Assembly (NCBI RefSeq): GCF_020882245.1
Contig: NC_083599.1
Span: forward strand, 20,408,865-20,472,864
Reading direction: 5' to 3'
Length of the DNA stretch: 64,000 nucleotides
Origin: Rhopalosiphum padi
Lineage: Eukaryota; Arthropoda; Insecta; Hemiptera; Aphididae
Shown here: one piece after another, positions 58,401 through 64,000 of the stretch
Layout: every line of letters starts with the position of its first letter
How positions within the stretch are numbered: the first letter of the stretch is position 1
Notes under the pieces: model-generated
What the model was told of the DNA's origin: nothing
Seen by the model: only the letters and a program-made list of their open reading frames with translations
The model's database searches: none
Translations under genes and position numbers: made by a program

Positions 58401-61400
58401 GTTAGCTATTTCATTATTGGTCATATTTGGGTTGTTATGATATATAAACAATACTTAAGGACATTGACTAGTATTTTACATTTTACATTTTATAAAATAT
58501 ATTATACAATATAGATTTTTTTTATGCACCGTGCTTTTGAAATACCAAAAATCATCACTCATGACCGCCAAGTACCTATATTGCCTATCCATAACGCCGT
58601 GTGATCACAATTTCATTAAATCCTAATAAAAAAAAATGAACAACAAAACATTTTTGAGTGGTTGTATCACCTGGATCACAAATGACTTTCTCCTGATAAA
58701 TACACGTCTATGAATTCTACTAATTTTGAATAATTATCAATTCGGCACCTCTTCTTCGTATTTACACATATCTGACTGTACATGCGGTCCTACTTTGTGA
58801 TCGCTCGTCGATCATATACATAAAAAATAGCTATTACACAATATACTCAACTTTTGACGCGCAAACATTATTTTGTGGCTCAAATATTATCTAAATTCAA
58901 AATTGTAAATCCACTTATTATATTTAATTATTATACAATAATATCAAAAAAAATATGAAAGATTATAAATGTATTATTAATTGTTTTATTTTTATATTTT
59001 TTGAACCTCTCACTGCTTCACTTATACTAACATAATATCTATGAGCGACCTGTATAACTTAATAACAGTTCTACATATATGCGACACAAGTTGAAAACAA
59101 TTTGGTAACTCACTCTAATAATTTGAATGTTCTTTGAACATATAACTGAAATTAAGATGTTAAAATTTAATTCGTAGATAAGCTGTCATTGCTGTATACA
59201 TAAAGATAATTCTGAACGACAAAAAAGGATGAATTGTAGAATTGTATAAGATTTATAAGACGTTTTTTCAGCAATTATTAAGGTGTTCAAATCACAGTAC
59301 TTTGTTCTCAAAGAATGATTATTTTGAACATGACATTTTGCGGTTTTAGAAATGAATTATATACTTTATTATTAATTTATTACGTTATAATTTATTAGTG
59401 TCTTAAGTTTTTAATAAATAATTTTAAATTACAAAAAAAAAAAGCTAAAATTGAAGAAAACTTTTACTTTTCACCAAAATATGAAATTCAAGCCCTTCGT
59501 AAAAGAAATGTACTAACTATTTTAACTGCTAAATAATTACTTATGAAGAAATACTCATATAAATGTTCAAAATATTTTTCAAAAAAATAAGAAAATTAAA
59601 ACCATATATATTATATGATTAGCTTAAAAATGGTCAATTTATTTTATTATTAATATAGTACAAGAAAATTAATATTTGTTGAAAATGTTTAGTAATTACA
59701 ATTATTCTTTATTCTTGATGTTATTGCAAACATTCAAAACCAATTTTGTTAAAAACTATAGACGATGTATGAATATTTTACTCAATTATAATAAGAAAAG
59801 TGATGGAAATTCGGTAGTTATGACGACCCAAAGTACTAGATACAATTTTCTAACTTAATCTATCTGCAATATAGATTGAAGATTGAAGCAAATTTTCTGT
59901 TCCAAAACGTTACTTTAGACACGCATGAAATACACATATACATACATAAAAACCGTCAAAACCATTACATTTTTCGTTTGTCTATTCTACAAAATCTAAA
60001 AGGTCGAGTTTGGCCGATTATACTCGGTATACCTTTATAAGTATAGTATTATAGTGTAAGCGCGTGCAAGTATAATGGTGAATTTGTGGATCCATCGTTG
60101 AATTCTAATAATATATAATATGACGCAAAAATTGACTGAGTGAAAGTGTGACGCAAATAAACCCAGTCACCGCGTAAAAATTAGATCCAACTCGGAAGAG
60201 TACCGTGTGCGGAATGCGACAGAGCGTCGAACGGTTCGAGCGATTACTTTCCAGTAATGACTATACTCACCTACCCACCTATAATATACAAGATGATTTA
60301 CCAATCATGATTGCCCCCTTTTTTTATATTTAATAATATATATATTCGAAAGATAATAGTCCTTGAAAACGGTTTTACAAAAATATAAATATATACACAC
60401 TTATATTATGTAATATTGGATCTGGTGTGTACTATACTTGGACCGTTTATACAAATTATAAACGATTATAAATATATTACTAAAATTTTCAAGTCTCCAT
60501 TTCCTCAAATCTATTATCATCGACCTATTATTCCTTAGAATACACAAGGTTAAATAACAAAAAAAAAGTAGGTACAAGTTTGAGTTATGATTTTGATACG
60601 TCAAAGTTTTCAGAAAAATTATCTGTTAAATAATTTACTGTACAATAAGAGAGTTGTCATTTTAAAAACAAAAATCTGTAATTCCACAGACGCTCTTTAA
60701 GCAGTATAAAAATGTCTCAATAATTTTAAAACGTGACCATTAAATATCCAAGTTTATTTAAAAATTCCTGGAATTATATTTTGAATAATTGCATCATTCA
60801 AAAAGTAAACGGGAACGATCATGCTTGACAAATCACTGTGTATATTATATAATATATTTAGTTAGGCAGGTTGGATACTAATGACAGTAAACTTATATAT
60901 TTGATATTATAATAATATGTACACATCTAGCTCGACTTATTAATTAAAATATAACTGTGAAAAAGCATTTGAATCTTCTGTGGTTTCCATACCTATTTAT
61001 TTATTTGCAAAAAACAAAACATTTTTAACATTAAGTCGTTTCCTCAATCAAGTTGTACAGTGTATTATTATTAATAGGAAATTGTACTACGATGTACACA
61101 AATGAAAATTAAATTAAAACTGTTTTCGTTCGACCCGGGTCATTGTCCCTTCGATTGGATTGATGAAAAAAGGGGCGAGGATGCTTGGTTAATCACTTTG
61201 TATATACATATTATATACATATATATATAGATTGTCTCCGTTGCAGATCTTTAGATTGATATCATATCATCGAATCTGAGAGGCGGCGGCGAAACAACAA
61301 GTAGGTCGCCGTCGCCGAATTGGCATTCTTTGACTCCGAAAAACCGCACGCGTGATCGACTGTTGTTGTTCAAGTACGCATAGCATTGTGTCTACATTAC

Positions 61401-63880
61401 AATATACAACCGAACACCATTATTTCCACTCGTGCGCTATTACACAGCCCCGCGTAGTTATGCCAGACGTCTATTGCACAAGGGTTGTACAAAATATATA
61501 TATAATATAATATCCACGAGGTGATTCTTGTTATAACAAGCCACTCGTTTTTTTTTAAATTACTTTTAAATAATTACCTTTTGGAAAAGGTTTTTTTTTA
61601 TACTTTTCATATTTATTGGCCAAAAAAATTGATATTTTTTATAATTATTATTTTTATATGTTTTCTACTAGTTTGAATGAAGATGTAAATTTTTTATTTC
61701 ATACGCAGAAGTAGAGTATATTTTTCGGAGTATTTCAATCCATACAATTTTTATTCATAATAGTATGCATTTAAAATTAGATGGAGTGGACTGAGTAGAG
61801 TGGACTGGCTGCGGTCGTACAACCAAGACGACCTAGCTGTAAAACTATAATAGATATTAGTGTGGATACGTCGTGAATTTTTCTAATTTGGTTTTCGGTA
61901 GTCTACCTCGATAATATAATATAGCCAATATAGGTGTATTTAATATTTCTGAAAATCACATTGTCTCTTATGTAATTTCCATTGGAGATTACAATGTCAA
62001 TCTTAAAAAAACCAAAACGTCTCGAAAACCATAAACTACCTGTACCGTCGCGATTTCTTCGATATGACAATATACATATACATACATAACATAATAAAGA
62101 GCTTTCTGACAATTTTAGTTGAACATCTGCACGATGGTTACGATCAATTCGGAGACGTAGATGAGAAGTCGTGTTCCCAATAACTCACCTATAATAGAAG
62201 ATTAATTGTTATACAAAATATTATTATATTATATGCTCGCGTCGATTAAAAAAAACATTTAGGTAGATCAGATAGATCAATCGGTTCTTATTACTAAGCT
62301 ACTGGCCTACTGCAGGCATTATTTACTCCAAAAAATAACATTATTAGATCCTTGAACCGTATTATTTTAATGCCTCAATCTAAATTTTTAATGTTAAAAT
62401 ATGACATTACCAAATATCCACTGAAATTTGTCTCTTGGGACAACCTTTAAATTATCTGTACCTATAATTATATGCACGTGTTATAATTATTCACTTACTT
62501 GTATAATATTCTAGTTTGATAGTTGATACATAATAATATTATATAGGTAACAGATATTTTTTTTTAGTGGACCACCACTTCAGTTATCTTAGAGCGAGCC
62601 CCCAAGTATACAAATATGAATGATCATATAATTATTGAATTATTGATAATTAATTTATCAAGGTATATCAGAAAATTATATTAGACTAACATCTTATCTT
62701 TTATTGGCTATAATTTAAGGTTAAATTTACAGTTTGGATATATTTGAAATATAATATACGCAAGTCGTAGTTGTTTAGTTAGATCAGTATTCTCTTATAA
62801 AAGTATACACTATATAGTGAGTTAATATTAAATTGTCAAATGCTCATATTTTATTTTAGAAATATGACATATAACATGCGTTAGCTGGTTGCGGCTTGGG
62901 CACTACGCTGTTATATATAATACCGTTTTTATTGTTTTCTTCATTGAGTTCTGCGAAAAAAAATCCTAATAAAACATCAAGTACAATAATTTGAACGATC
63001 GTGTATCGAATTACATTGCATATGAAAACGCAGACGAGTAAGGCATAATAAAATATAATATTTTTGAGTGGAACGCAGTGGAGTTCATTAAAATAACATC
63101 GCGGCGATATTGGAGGACGACAGACGATCAAACTATCTAGTTTTGGTAATTTGAAAATTCTATTTTTTATTTTCACATAGTCTTGTCCTTTTTAACTCGG
63201 TTAATAACAAAATTATGGTATACCGCTAAATTTAAGCAAAACGCGTGATATAAGCTTTGTCATAATAATTTTAATCTGATGTTTTATTTTATTTTATTTT
63301 TTATTCGAATTTTTATGTCGAGACGGTTTTTTTCTTTTCGAGAAACACTAAAAGACATAGTTTGACGTGTTATATGTGGTTATATTATTAATATCGGTGT
63401 ACCTATTCAACAAAATATCGAAAATATAATAATATATTATATTAGTGTATATTAAGTTGAATATTTTAACGTAAAACATTTCAATGGCTTTGCAGCGATC
63501 GCCTGTCTGATTCGCAGAACTTTTATAATTATTACAACTTGTACGAAATATTTATAATAATAATACATTATATTTTATCAATTTTCACATTTATTTATAA
63601 AAATCAATTATAATTCAATCAATAATTTCATAAAACACGATAAAATTGCAATTGACAATTTTTTTTTTTTTATAATTAATTTTCACAAAACTGTCGAGAC
63701 ACGAGTATTAATTGAATTTTATAAATCAAAATTGAATGACAATACACGGCACCGTCGCGAGTCAATAAACTACTCGTAAACACTTTTGATGACGTTGTAT
63801 GGAATCGGACTAGAAAATATTTAGCTTTATGTCCCTACAGGTACGACTTGCGCCCTGCTCGCCTGAAGCGAAACGATCGT
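9733..63880 (+). CDS. LGR1: Type A leucine-rich-repeat GPCR (insect LGR1 / glycoprotein hormone receptor), 16-exon model, 3' end beyond window
   Basis: Predicted cell-surface receptor of the FSH/LH/TSH receptor family; in insects the known ligand class is the GPA2/GPB5 heterodimer, signalling mainly through Gs and cAMP. Hand-joined exons: 9733-9761, 24684-24896, 29265-29339, 29415-29489, 29578-29655, 30230-30304, 30382-30447, 33208-33276, 33404-33475, 34074-34191, 34292-34384, 35099-35289, 36317-36612, 38471-38696, 43789-44172, 63841-63880. All junctions are GT...AG and keep frame, giving 700 residues so far (family usually about 700-830). Order: signal peptide (1-33), Cys cluster (C42, C48, C49, C65), leucine-rich repeats (~81-320), HCC motif, hinge, seven helices (~409-672), tail start. 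Diagnostic motifs are NPCEDIMG (399-406), FLMSNLAFADF (444-454), TIERW (509-513, in place of DRY), SICLPMD (559-565) and NPFLY (666-670). These fit type A, not type B (rickets-like) or C. Family call is firm; the first and last exons are less certain. Confidence 0.9.
14395..15420 (+). repeat. Decayed dispersed repeat of aphid type
   Basis: The stretch at 14415-14545 (GTCGTTCTGCTATATAGTAG, then TTAAATTTAAATTCAACGG, then ACAATTTTGAGCGGA) lines up with the better-kept copy at 39441-39580. A later stretch with TTTTGTAAATTTTCGCGATT (about 15060) corresponds to that copy's tail. Boundaries are approximate. Confidence 0.5.
20396..20411 (-). mobile_element. Lone terminal inverted repeat of a hAT-like element
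   Basis: The reverse complement CAGCGGTTCTTAACGT has the CAGNGGTTCTTAAC form typical of hAT ends. I could not find a matching opposite end upstream, so this is a one-ended relic. Confidence 0.35.
21500..22330 (+). repeat. Decayed dispersed repeat of aphid type
   Basis: GGCCACTATAATGTATGG and the following CATTTGAATTTAATGAT (about 21752-21790) match the core of the copy at 39441-39580. Repeats of the tail phrase (TTTTTGTGATTTTGG, CAACATTTGAATTTCAAAT) occur several times up to about 22290. Confidence 0.5.
24684..24896 (+). CDS. LGR1: Receptor exon 2: signal peptide core and N-terminal cysteine cluster
   Basis: Residues 10-81. After a TTACAG acceptor it encodes a hydrophobic stretch (about residues 15-31) ending in QLSAKG, with likely cleavage after A33. 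Four cysteines follow (C42, C48, C49, C65), the cap that precedes the repeats in this receptor family, and an NMT glycosylation site at 52-54. The donor CT|GTGAGT leaves phase 2, and reading on would hit TGA at once. Another possible start is the ATG at 24694. Confidence 0.85.
24948..25236. mobile_element. Small non-autonomous element with 7-bp target duplication
   Basis: The direct repeat GGAATGG flanks the segment (24941-24947 and 25237-25243). Short imperfect inverted ends are visible: AGGGTGCATG near the left end and, on the other strand, AGGGCGTCCATTAGGGG near the right. No coding capacity. A 7-8 bp duplication suggests a hAT-type origin. It starts 51 bases after the exon 2 donor. Confidence 0.5.
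25439..25672. repeat. Long foldback (palindromic) element, 99-bp arms
   Basis: Arms 25439-25537 and 25574-25672 are reverse complements of equal length without gaps, with about 10 mismatches by hand count, around a 36-base loop. The ends read AGAGTGAAATGACCTATT on both arms. Most mismatches are transitions. It is probably a foldback-type MITE; a transcript of the intron would fold into a long hairpin. I see no clear target duplication. Confidence 0.8.
28707..29020 (+). mobile_element. hAT-like element relic
   Basis: TAGTGGTTCCCAAAATATTTT at 28707 resembles a hAT terminal repeat (CAGTGGTTCCCAA). The following CACCATGACC, TGTGACCC and the more distal GGGTTGTGACCCC are subterminal phrases common in such elements. 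The right end is missing or unrecognisable, so the end given is approximate. Confidence 0.4.
29265..29339 (+). CDS. LGR1: Receptor exon 3: leucine-rich repeat
   Basis: A 75-base exon, phase 2 at both ends, covering residues 81-106. It reads from TIDDSDD to SISPYSNLTD, with an NLT glycosylation site. Acceptor TTTTAG and donor GTAAGT are good. One repeat per phase 2 exon of about 69-78 bases is the layout known for glycoprotein hormone receptor genes. Confidence 0.85.
29415..29489 (+). CDS. LGR1: Receptor exon 4: leucine-rich repeat
   Basis: A 75-base phase 2 exon, residues 106-131. It contains NMKNLEYLESSTFKNLNKLQ, a standard repeat with the F..L..L spacing. Donor GTACGT is acceptable. Only 75 bases of intron separate it from the previous exon, so these introns are near minimum size. 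Confidence 0.88.
29578..29655 (+). CDS. LGR1: Receptor exon 5: leucine-rich repeat
   Basis: A 78-base phase 2 exon, residues 131-157. It contains LKELSSDIFHGLSKT followed by a LVL strand, typical of a leucine-rich repeat. Acceptor TTTTTAG, donor GTGAGT. Confidence 0.87.
29656..30229 (+). other. Receptor intron between exons 5 and 6
   Basis: 574 bases of AT-rich sequence bounded by GTGAGT and CTTTATAG. I see no additional exon, repeat or element in it. Confidence 0.8.
30230..30304 (+). CDS. LGR1: Receptor exon 6: leucine-rich repeat
   Basis: A 75-base phase 2 exon, residues 157-182, containing ANLRVIPDLSDLGTPTAM. The LRVIPDL pattern is a repeat strand and turn. Acceptor CTTTATAG; donor GTAATT is weaker than the others but is the only one that keeps phase. 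Confidence 0.85.
30382..30447 (+). CDS. LGR1: Receptor exon 7: short leucine-rich repeat
   Basis: A 66-base phase 2 exon, residues 182-204, containing GNQLDTLPTNGI. At 22 residues it is the shortest repeat exon in the gene, at the low end for the family. Acceptor TTTTTAG, donor GTAAGT. Confidence 0.87.
30448..33207 (+). other. Receptor intron between exons 7 and 8 (2.8 kb)
   Basis: AT-rich, no coding sequence recognised. It contains a probable hAT-like insertion at 32364-32760. A 65-codon minus-strand frame at 31216-31413 resembles nothing I know and is probably chance. Confidence 0.75.
32364..32760. mobile_element. Possible hAT-like miniature element
   Basis: The left end AAGTGTTGCCAAATTT and the reverse complement of the right end, CAGTGATACCCAACATGGG, are weak inverted repeats with a hAT-like CAGTG start. 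Flanking 8-mers match only partly. The higher-GC block at 32690-32760 inside an AT-rich intron supports an insertion. Low certainty. Confidence 0.3.
33208..33276 (+). CDS. LGR1: Receptor exon 8: leucine-rich repeat
   Basis: A 69-base phase 2 exon, residues 204-227, containing YNKISVVENWAFNGSEIAKL, a clear repeat with an NGS glycosylation site. Acceptor TTTTTAG, donor GTAAGT. It follows a 2.8 kb intron that carries a transposon-like insertion. Confidence 0.88.
33404..33475 (+). CDS. LGR1: Receptor exon 9: leucine-rich repeat
   Basis: A 72-base phase 2 exon, residues 227-251, reading LSLRGNYLDFLSEHSFDGIL, a near-consensus repeat. Acceptor TTACAG, donor GTAAGT. Confidence 0.9.
33476..34073 (+). 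other. Receptor intron between exons 9 and 10
   Basis: 598 bases bounded by GTAAGT and ATTTTAG; AT-rich with no recognisable element. Confidence 0.8.
34074..34191 (+). CDS. LGR1: Receptor exon 10: last leucine-rich repeats
   Basis: A 118-base exon, residues 251-290, entering in phase 2 and leaving in phase 0. It holds LDLSHSSMKVLPTSGLKSLE and then VIPSVYLFG. The C-terminal piece corresponds to the F..L segment before the HCC motif in relatives. The donor is GGC|GTATGT. The intron after it is only 100 bases and remains open for part of its length, so intron retention would still give an open frame for a while. Confidence 0.88.
34292..34384 (+). CDS. LGR1: Receptor exon 11: HCC capping motif
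   Basis: A 93-base phase 0 exon, residues 291-321. It reads NLKEAYLTYSFHCCSF, matching the family's ...HLTYPSHCCAF signature that caps the repeats and forms disulfides with the C-terminal hinge cysteines. Acceptor GTTTCAG, donor GTAGGT. Confidence 0.9.
34385..35098 (+). other. Receptor intron between exons 11 and 12
   Basis: 714 bases bounded by GTAGGT and ATTATAG. AT-rich; nothing further recognised. Confidence 0.8.
35099..35289 (+). CDS. LGR1: Receptor exon 12: hinge region with probable sulfotyrosine site
   Basis: A 191-base exon, residues 322-385, phase 0 to phase 2. It contains cysteines in SEC (330) and IICGN and an acidic tyrosine stretch, NGYIDYANDSEE (349-360). This resembles the YxY sulfation motif that glycoprotein hormone receptors use to bind hormone. 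NST and NIT are possible glycosylation sites. Sulfation is inferred from motif and position. Confidence 0.87.
35290..36316 (+). other. Receptor intron between exons 12 and 13
   Basis: About 1 kb bounded by GTAAGT and GTTTTAG. Three unrelated minus-strand frames of 74-113 codons overlap this intron or the adjoining exon; they show no known motif and I treat them as chance. Confidence 0.8.
36317..36612 (+). CDS. LGR1: Receptor exon 13: end of hinge, membrane helices 1 and 2
   Basis: A 296-base exon, residues 385-484, phase 2 to phase 1. It holds KCWPQPNALNPCEDIMGFYW (hinge cysteines C391 and C401), helix 1 (about 409-433, with N425 at the conserved position), helix 2 (about 444-466, with D453 of FADF) and the first outer loop FNYAYTWQNG. 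Donor G|GTAATT. This block is the strongest single identifier of a type A LGR. Confidence 0.95.
36613..38470 (+). other. Receptor intron between exons 13 and 14
   Basis: About 1.9 kb, AT-rich. It includes an AAT/ATT-type run at about 38265-38300. No extra exon is visible. Confidence 0.8.
38471..38696 (+). CDS. LGR1: Receptor exon 14: membrane helices 3 and 4
   Basis: A 226-base exon, residues 484-559, phase 1 to phase 2. C487 should pair with C561 in the second outer loop. Helix 3 runs about 488-510 and ends in TIERW (509-513), the family form of DRY. Helix 4 is about 529-550, followed by GISSYSTT. The usual acidic residue of the family's SELSV is glutamine here (SQLSV, Q499). Acceptor AACACAG, donor AG|GTAAAC. 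Confidence 0.95.
39441..40330 (+). repeat. Dispersed aphid-type repeat, best-preserved copy
   Basis: The core at 39441-39580 has the phrases GTGGGCAAGTGGGTATCGCT, CTGCTGTATAGTAGAG, GTCACTATAATGGATGTG and GAAAAACGATTCTGAACGG. I recognise this wording as a very common interspersed sequence in aphid genomes (recollection, not a search). An AT-rich tail with TTTGCAAATTTTCGTGATTTTG follows. Its class is unknown to me, and it has no coding capacity. Confidence 0.6.
42693..42722. repeat. CA microsatellite
   Basis: Perfect AC dinucleotide run of about 30 bases within the intron between exons 14 and 15. Confidence 0.95.
42768..43400 (+). repeat. Dispersed aphid-type repeat, partial copy
   Basis: TAACTATAATGTGAATGTTAA with TTTGAATTCAACGG (42818-42852) matches the core of the copy at 39441. 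The following AT-rich tail has similar wording (CAACATTTTAATTTAAAG, ATGTTTATAAATAGCTC). The left part of the core is degraded. Confidence 0.5.
43410..43442. repeat. CA microsatellite
   Basis: Perfect AC dinucleotide run of about 33 bases, at the end of a dispersed-repeat copy and 350 bases before receptor exon 15. Confidence 0.95.
43789..44172 (+). CDS. LGR1: Receptor exon 15: helices 5 to 7 and helix 8
   Basis: A 384-base exon, residues 559-687. It starts with SICLPMD (559-565), then helix 5 (about 572-594), a short third inner loop, helix 6 (about 614-637) with GTNF where relatives have FTDF (N625), and helix 7 (about 651-672) with FFYPINSCANPFLY. The helix 8 piece is FRREAFSTVTK. The donor AA|GTGAGC at 44173 contains TGA in frame (44174-44176), so unspliced transcripts end right after K687. 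Unlike the other exons it is GC-rich, with many G or C third positions. Confidence 0.95.
44311..44652. mobile_element. Miniature inverted-repeat element with TATTTA duplication
   Basis: The left end CGGGGCTATCCAAAACGATT and the reverse complement of the right end, CAGGGATATTCAAAATGAAT, pair at about 19 of 24 positions when extended. The 6-mer TATTTA flanks both sides (44305-44310 and 44653-44658). Internal sequence is richer in GC than its surroundings, with no transposase. It lies 138 bases after the exon 15 donor. Superfamily not assigned. Confidence 0.65.
49081..49107. repeat. TG/CG alternating tract
   Basis: Uninterrupted alternating pyrimidine-purine run, TG repeats passing into CG repeats, 27 bases. 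Such tracts are known to favour left-handed Z-DNA. CG runs are rare in this AT-rich window. Confidence 0.9.
49140..50201 (-). repeat. Dispersed aphid-type repeat, reverse orientation
   Basis: The core at 50073-50201 reads, on the minus strand, TAGTCAAGTGGATACTGCTC, then CTGCTGTACATTGTGTGTCG, then ATTCAATGATAG and AATGATTCTGAGCGG, matching the plus-strand copy at 39441. The AT-rich tail extends leftward to about 49140. Confidence 0.6.
55139..55470 (+). repeat. Duplicated segment, copy 1
   Basis: Shares, in the same order and orientation, GGCAGTAAACTT, CGTCTAGCTCGACTT, AAAAAGCATTTGAAT, TTTTCCATA, AAATTGTACTACGATGTA and GGGTCATTGTCCCTTC with the segment at 60864-61165. Not recognised as a gene; could be two copies of an interspersed element. 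Confidence 0.7.
57172..57206. repeat. AAC/AAT trinucleotide microsatellite
   Basis: A short run of AAC passing into AAT repeats, giving asparagine runs in one open frame (57087-57359). I do not consider that frame a gene. Confidence 0.85.
59130..59620 (+). repeat. Possible decayed dispersed aphid-type repeat
   Basis: AGCTGTCATTGCTGTATACA and AATTCTGAACGAC (about 59180-59220) resemble a shortened core of the copy at 39441, followed by a similar AT-rich stretch. Weak match. Confidence 0.3.
60864..61165 (+). repeat. Duplicated segment, copy 2
   Basis: Direct-orientation relative of 55139-55470, about 30 bases shorter because of gaps. It is bracketed by two similar phrases, ATGCTTGACAAATCACTGTG (about 60821) and ATGCTTGGTTAATCACTTTG (about 61180), which copy 1 does not have. 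Confidence 0.7.
63841..63880 (+). CDS. LGR1: Candidate receptor exon 16: start of cytoplasmic tail
   Basis: A 40-base exon between a pyrimidine-rich CCCTACAG acceptor and a GTAAGA donor at 63881. Joined to exon 15 it reads FSTVTK-YDLRPARLKRNDR in frame, which fits the family pattern after helix 8 ([KR]-[FY]-G followed by a basic stretch). It lies 19.7 kb downstream, so the link is inference from frame, splice sites and pattern. The donor implies at least one more exon beyond the window. Confidence 0.5.
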
Positions 63881-64000
63881 GTAAGATGATGTATATCCAT
63901 TGAAATACTATAATATTGTCAACTAGCTTTTAAAATTTTCATTTTTATTTTTGTTTATATTTATATGCTTATGCGAAGCGATTTAACTTATCAATACTTA

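Larger units (their letters stand above)
44173..63840 (+). other. Long last receptor intron (19.7 kb) or 3' flank
   Basis: If exon 16 is real this is one intron; if the protein ends at the TGA at 44174 it is 3' flanking DNA. It is mainly AT-rich, with a miniature element (44311-44652), dispersed repeats (49140-50201 and 59130-59620), a duplicated segment (55139-55470 / 60864-61165), a Z-DNA-type tract (49081-49107) and CpG-rich islands (about 50430-50890, 57060-57560, 60150-60250, 61250-61470, 62860-63150). The open frames in these islands show no motif I recognise. Confidence 0.6.

Noticed and set aside
62856..63176. 106-codon minus-strand frame
   Set aside because: Contains a hydrophobic stretch but no recognisable domain, and no transcript support is visible. 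Possible but unsupported.

Overview
The window looks like animal nuclear DNA, most likely from a sap-feeding hemipteran and probably an aphid. It is very AT-rich, genes are split by long introns with GT...AG boundaries, and it carries many microsatellites, small inverted-repeat transposon relics and a dispersed repeat that I recognise as common in aphid genomes. The organism call is inference. There are no operons, ribosome binding sites, CRISPR arrays or recognisable tRNA/rRNA genes.

One gene explains nearly all the coding signal: a plus-strand type A leucine-rich-repeat G protein-coupled receptor (the insect LGR1 / glycoprotein hormone receptor family, related to vertebrate FSH, LH and TSH receptors). 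I assembled it by hand from 16 exons between about 9.7 kb and the right edge. Reading frame is kept across every junction. A CpG-rich promoter-like block (about 8.7-9.76 kb) ends in a first exon that joins in frame, across a 14.9 kb intron, to the signal peptide and N-terminal cysteine cluster at 24.7 kb. Eight short leucine-rich-repeat exons follow (29.3-34.2 kb), nearly all with phase 2 introns. Then come the HCC-bearing exon, a hinge exon with a tyrosine-sulfation-like site, and three exons for the seven membrane helices (36.3, 38.5 and 43.8 kb). A very long intron (44.2-63.8 kb) separates these from a short exon that matches the start of the family's cytoplasmic tail. The gene probably continues past the right edge. 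The model gives about 700 residues to the last exon seen.

Region by region: 1-8.7 kb is AT-rich intergenic sequence with one hAT-like miniature element. 8.7-9.8 kb is the promoter and first exon. 9.8-24.7 kb is intron 1, AT-rich with decayed repeats. 24.7-36.6 kb is the ectodomain and first membrane exons, with three transposon relics and a striking 234-bp foldback element. 36.6-44.2 kb holds the remaining membrane exons. 44.2-63.8 kb is the giant last intron, with a miniature element, aphid-type repeats, a duplicated ~300-bp segment, a Z-DNA-type tract and several CpG-rich islands that may be regulatory.

Points most worth a second look: two acidic residues of the membrane core typical of this family are replaced by amides (Q499, N625); a stop codon is embedded in the splice donor after helix 8, so a tail-less form is possible; the signal peptide is split by a 15 kb intron; and the last membrane exon is GC-rich while the rest of the gene is AT-rich. 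I found no convincing second gene on either strand.
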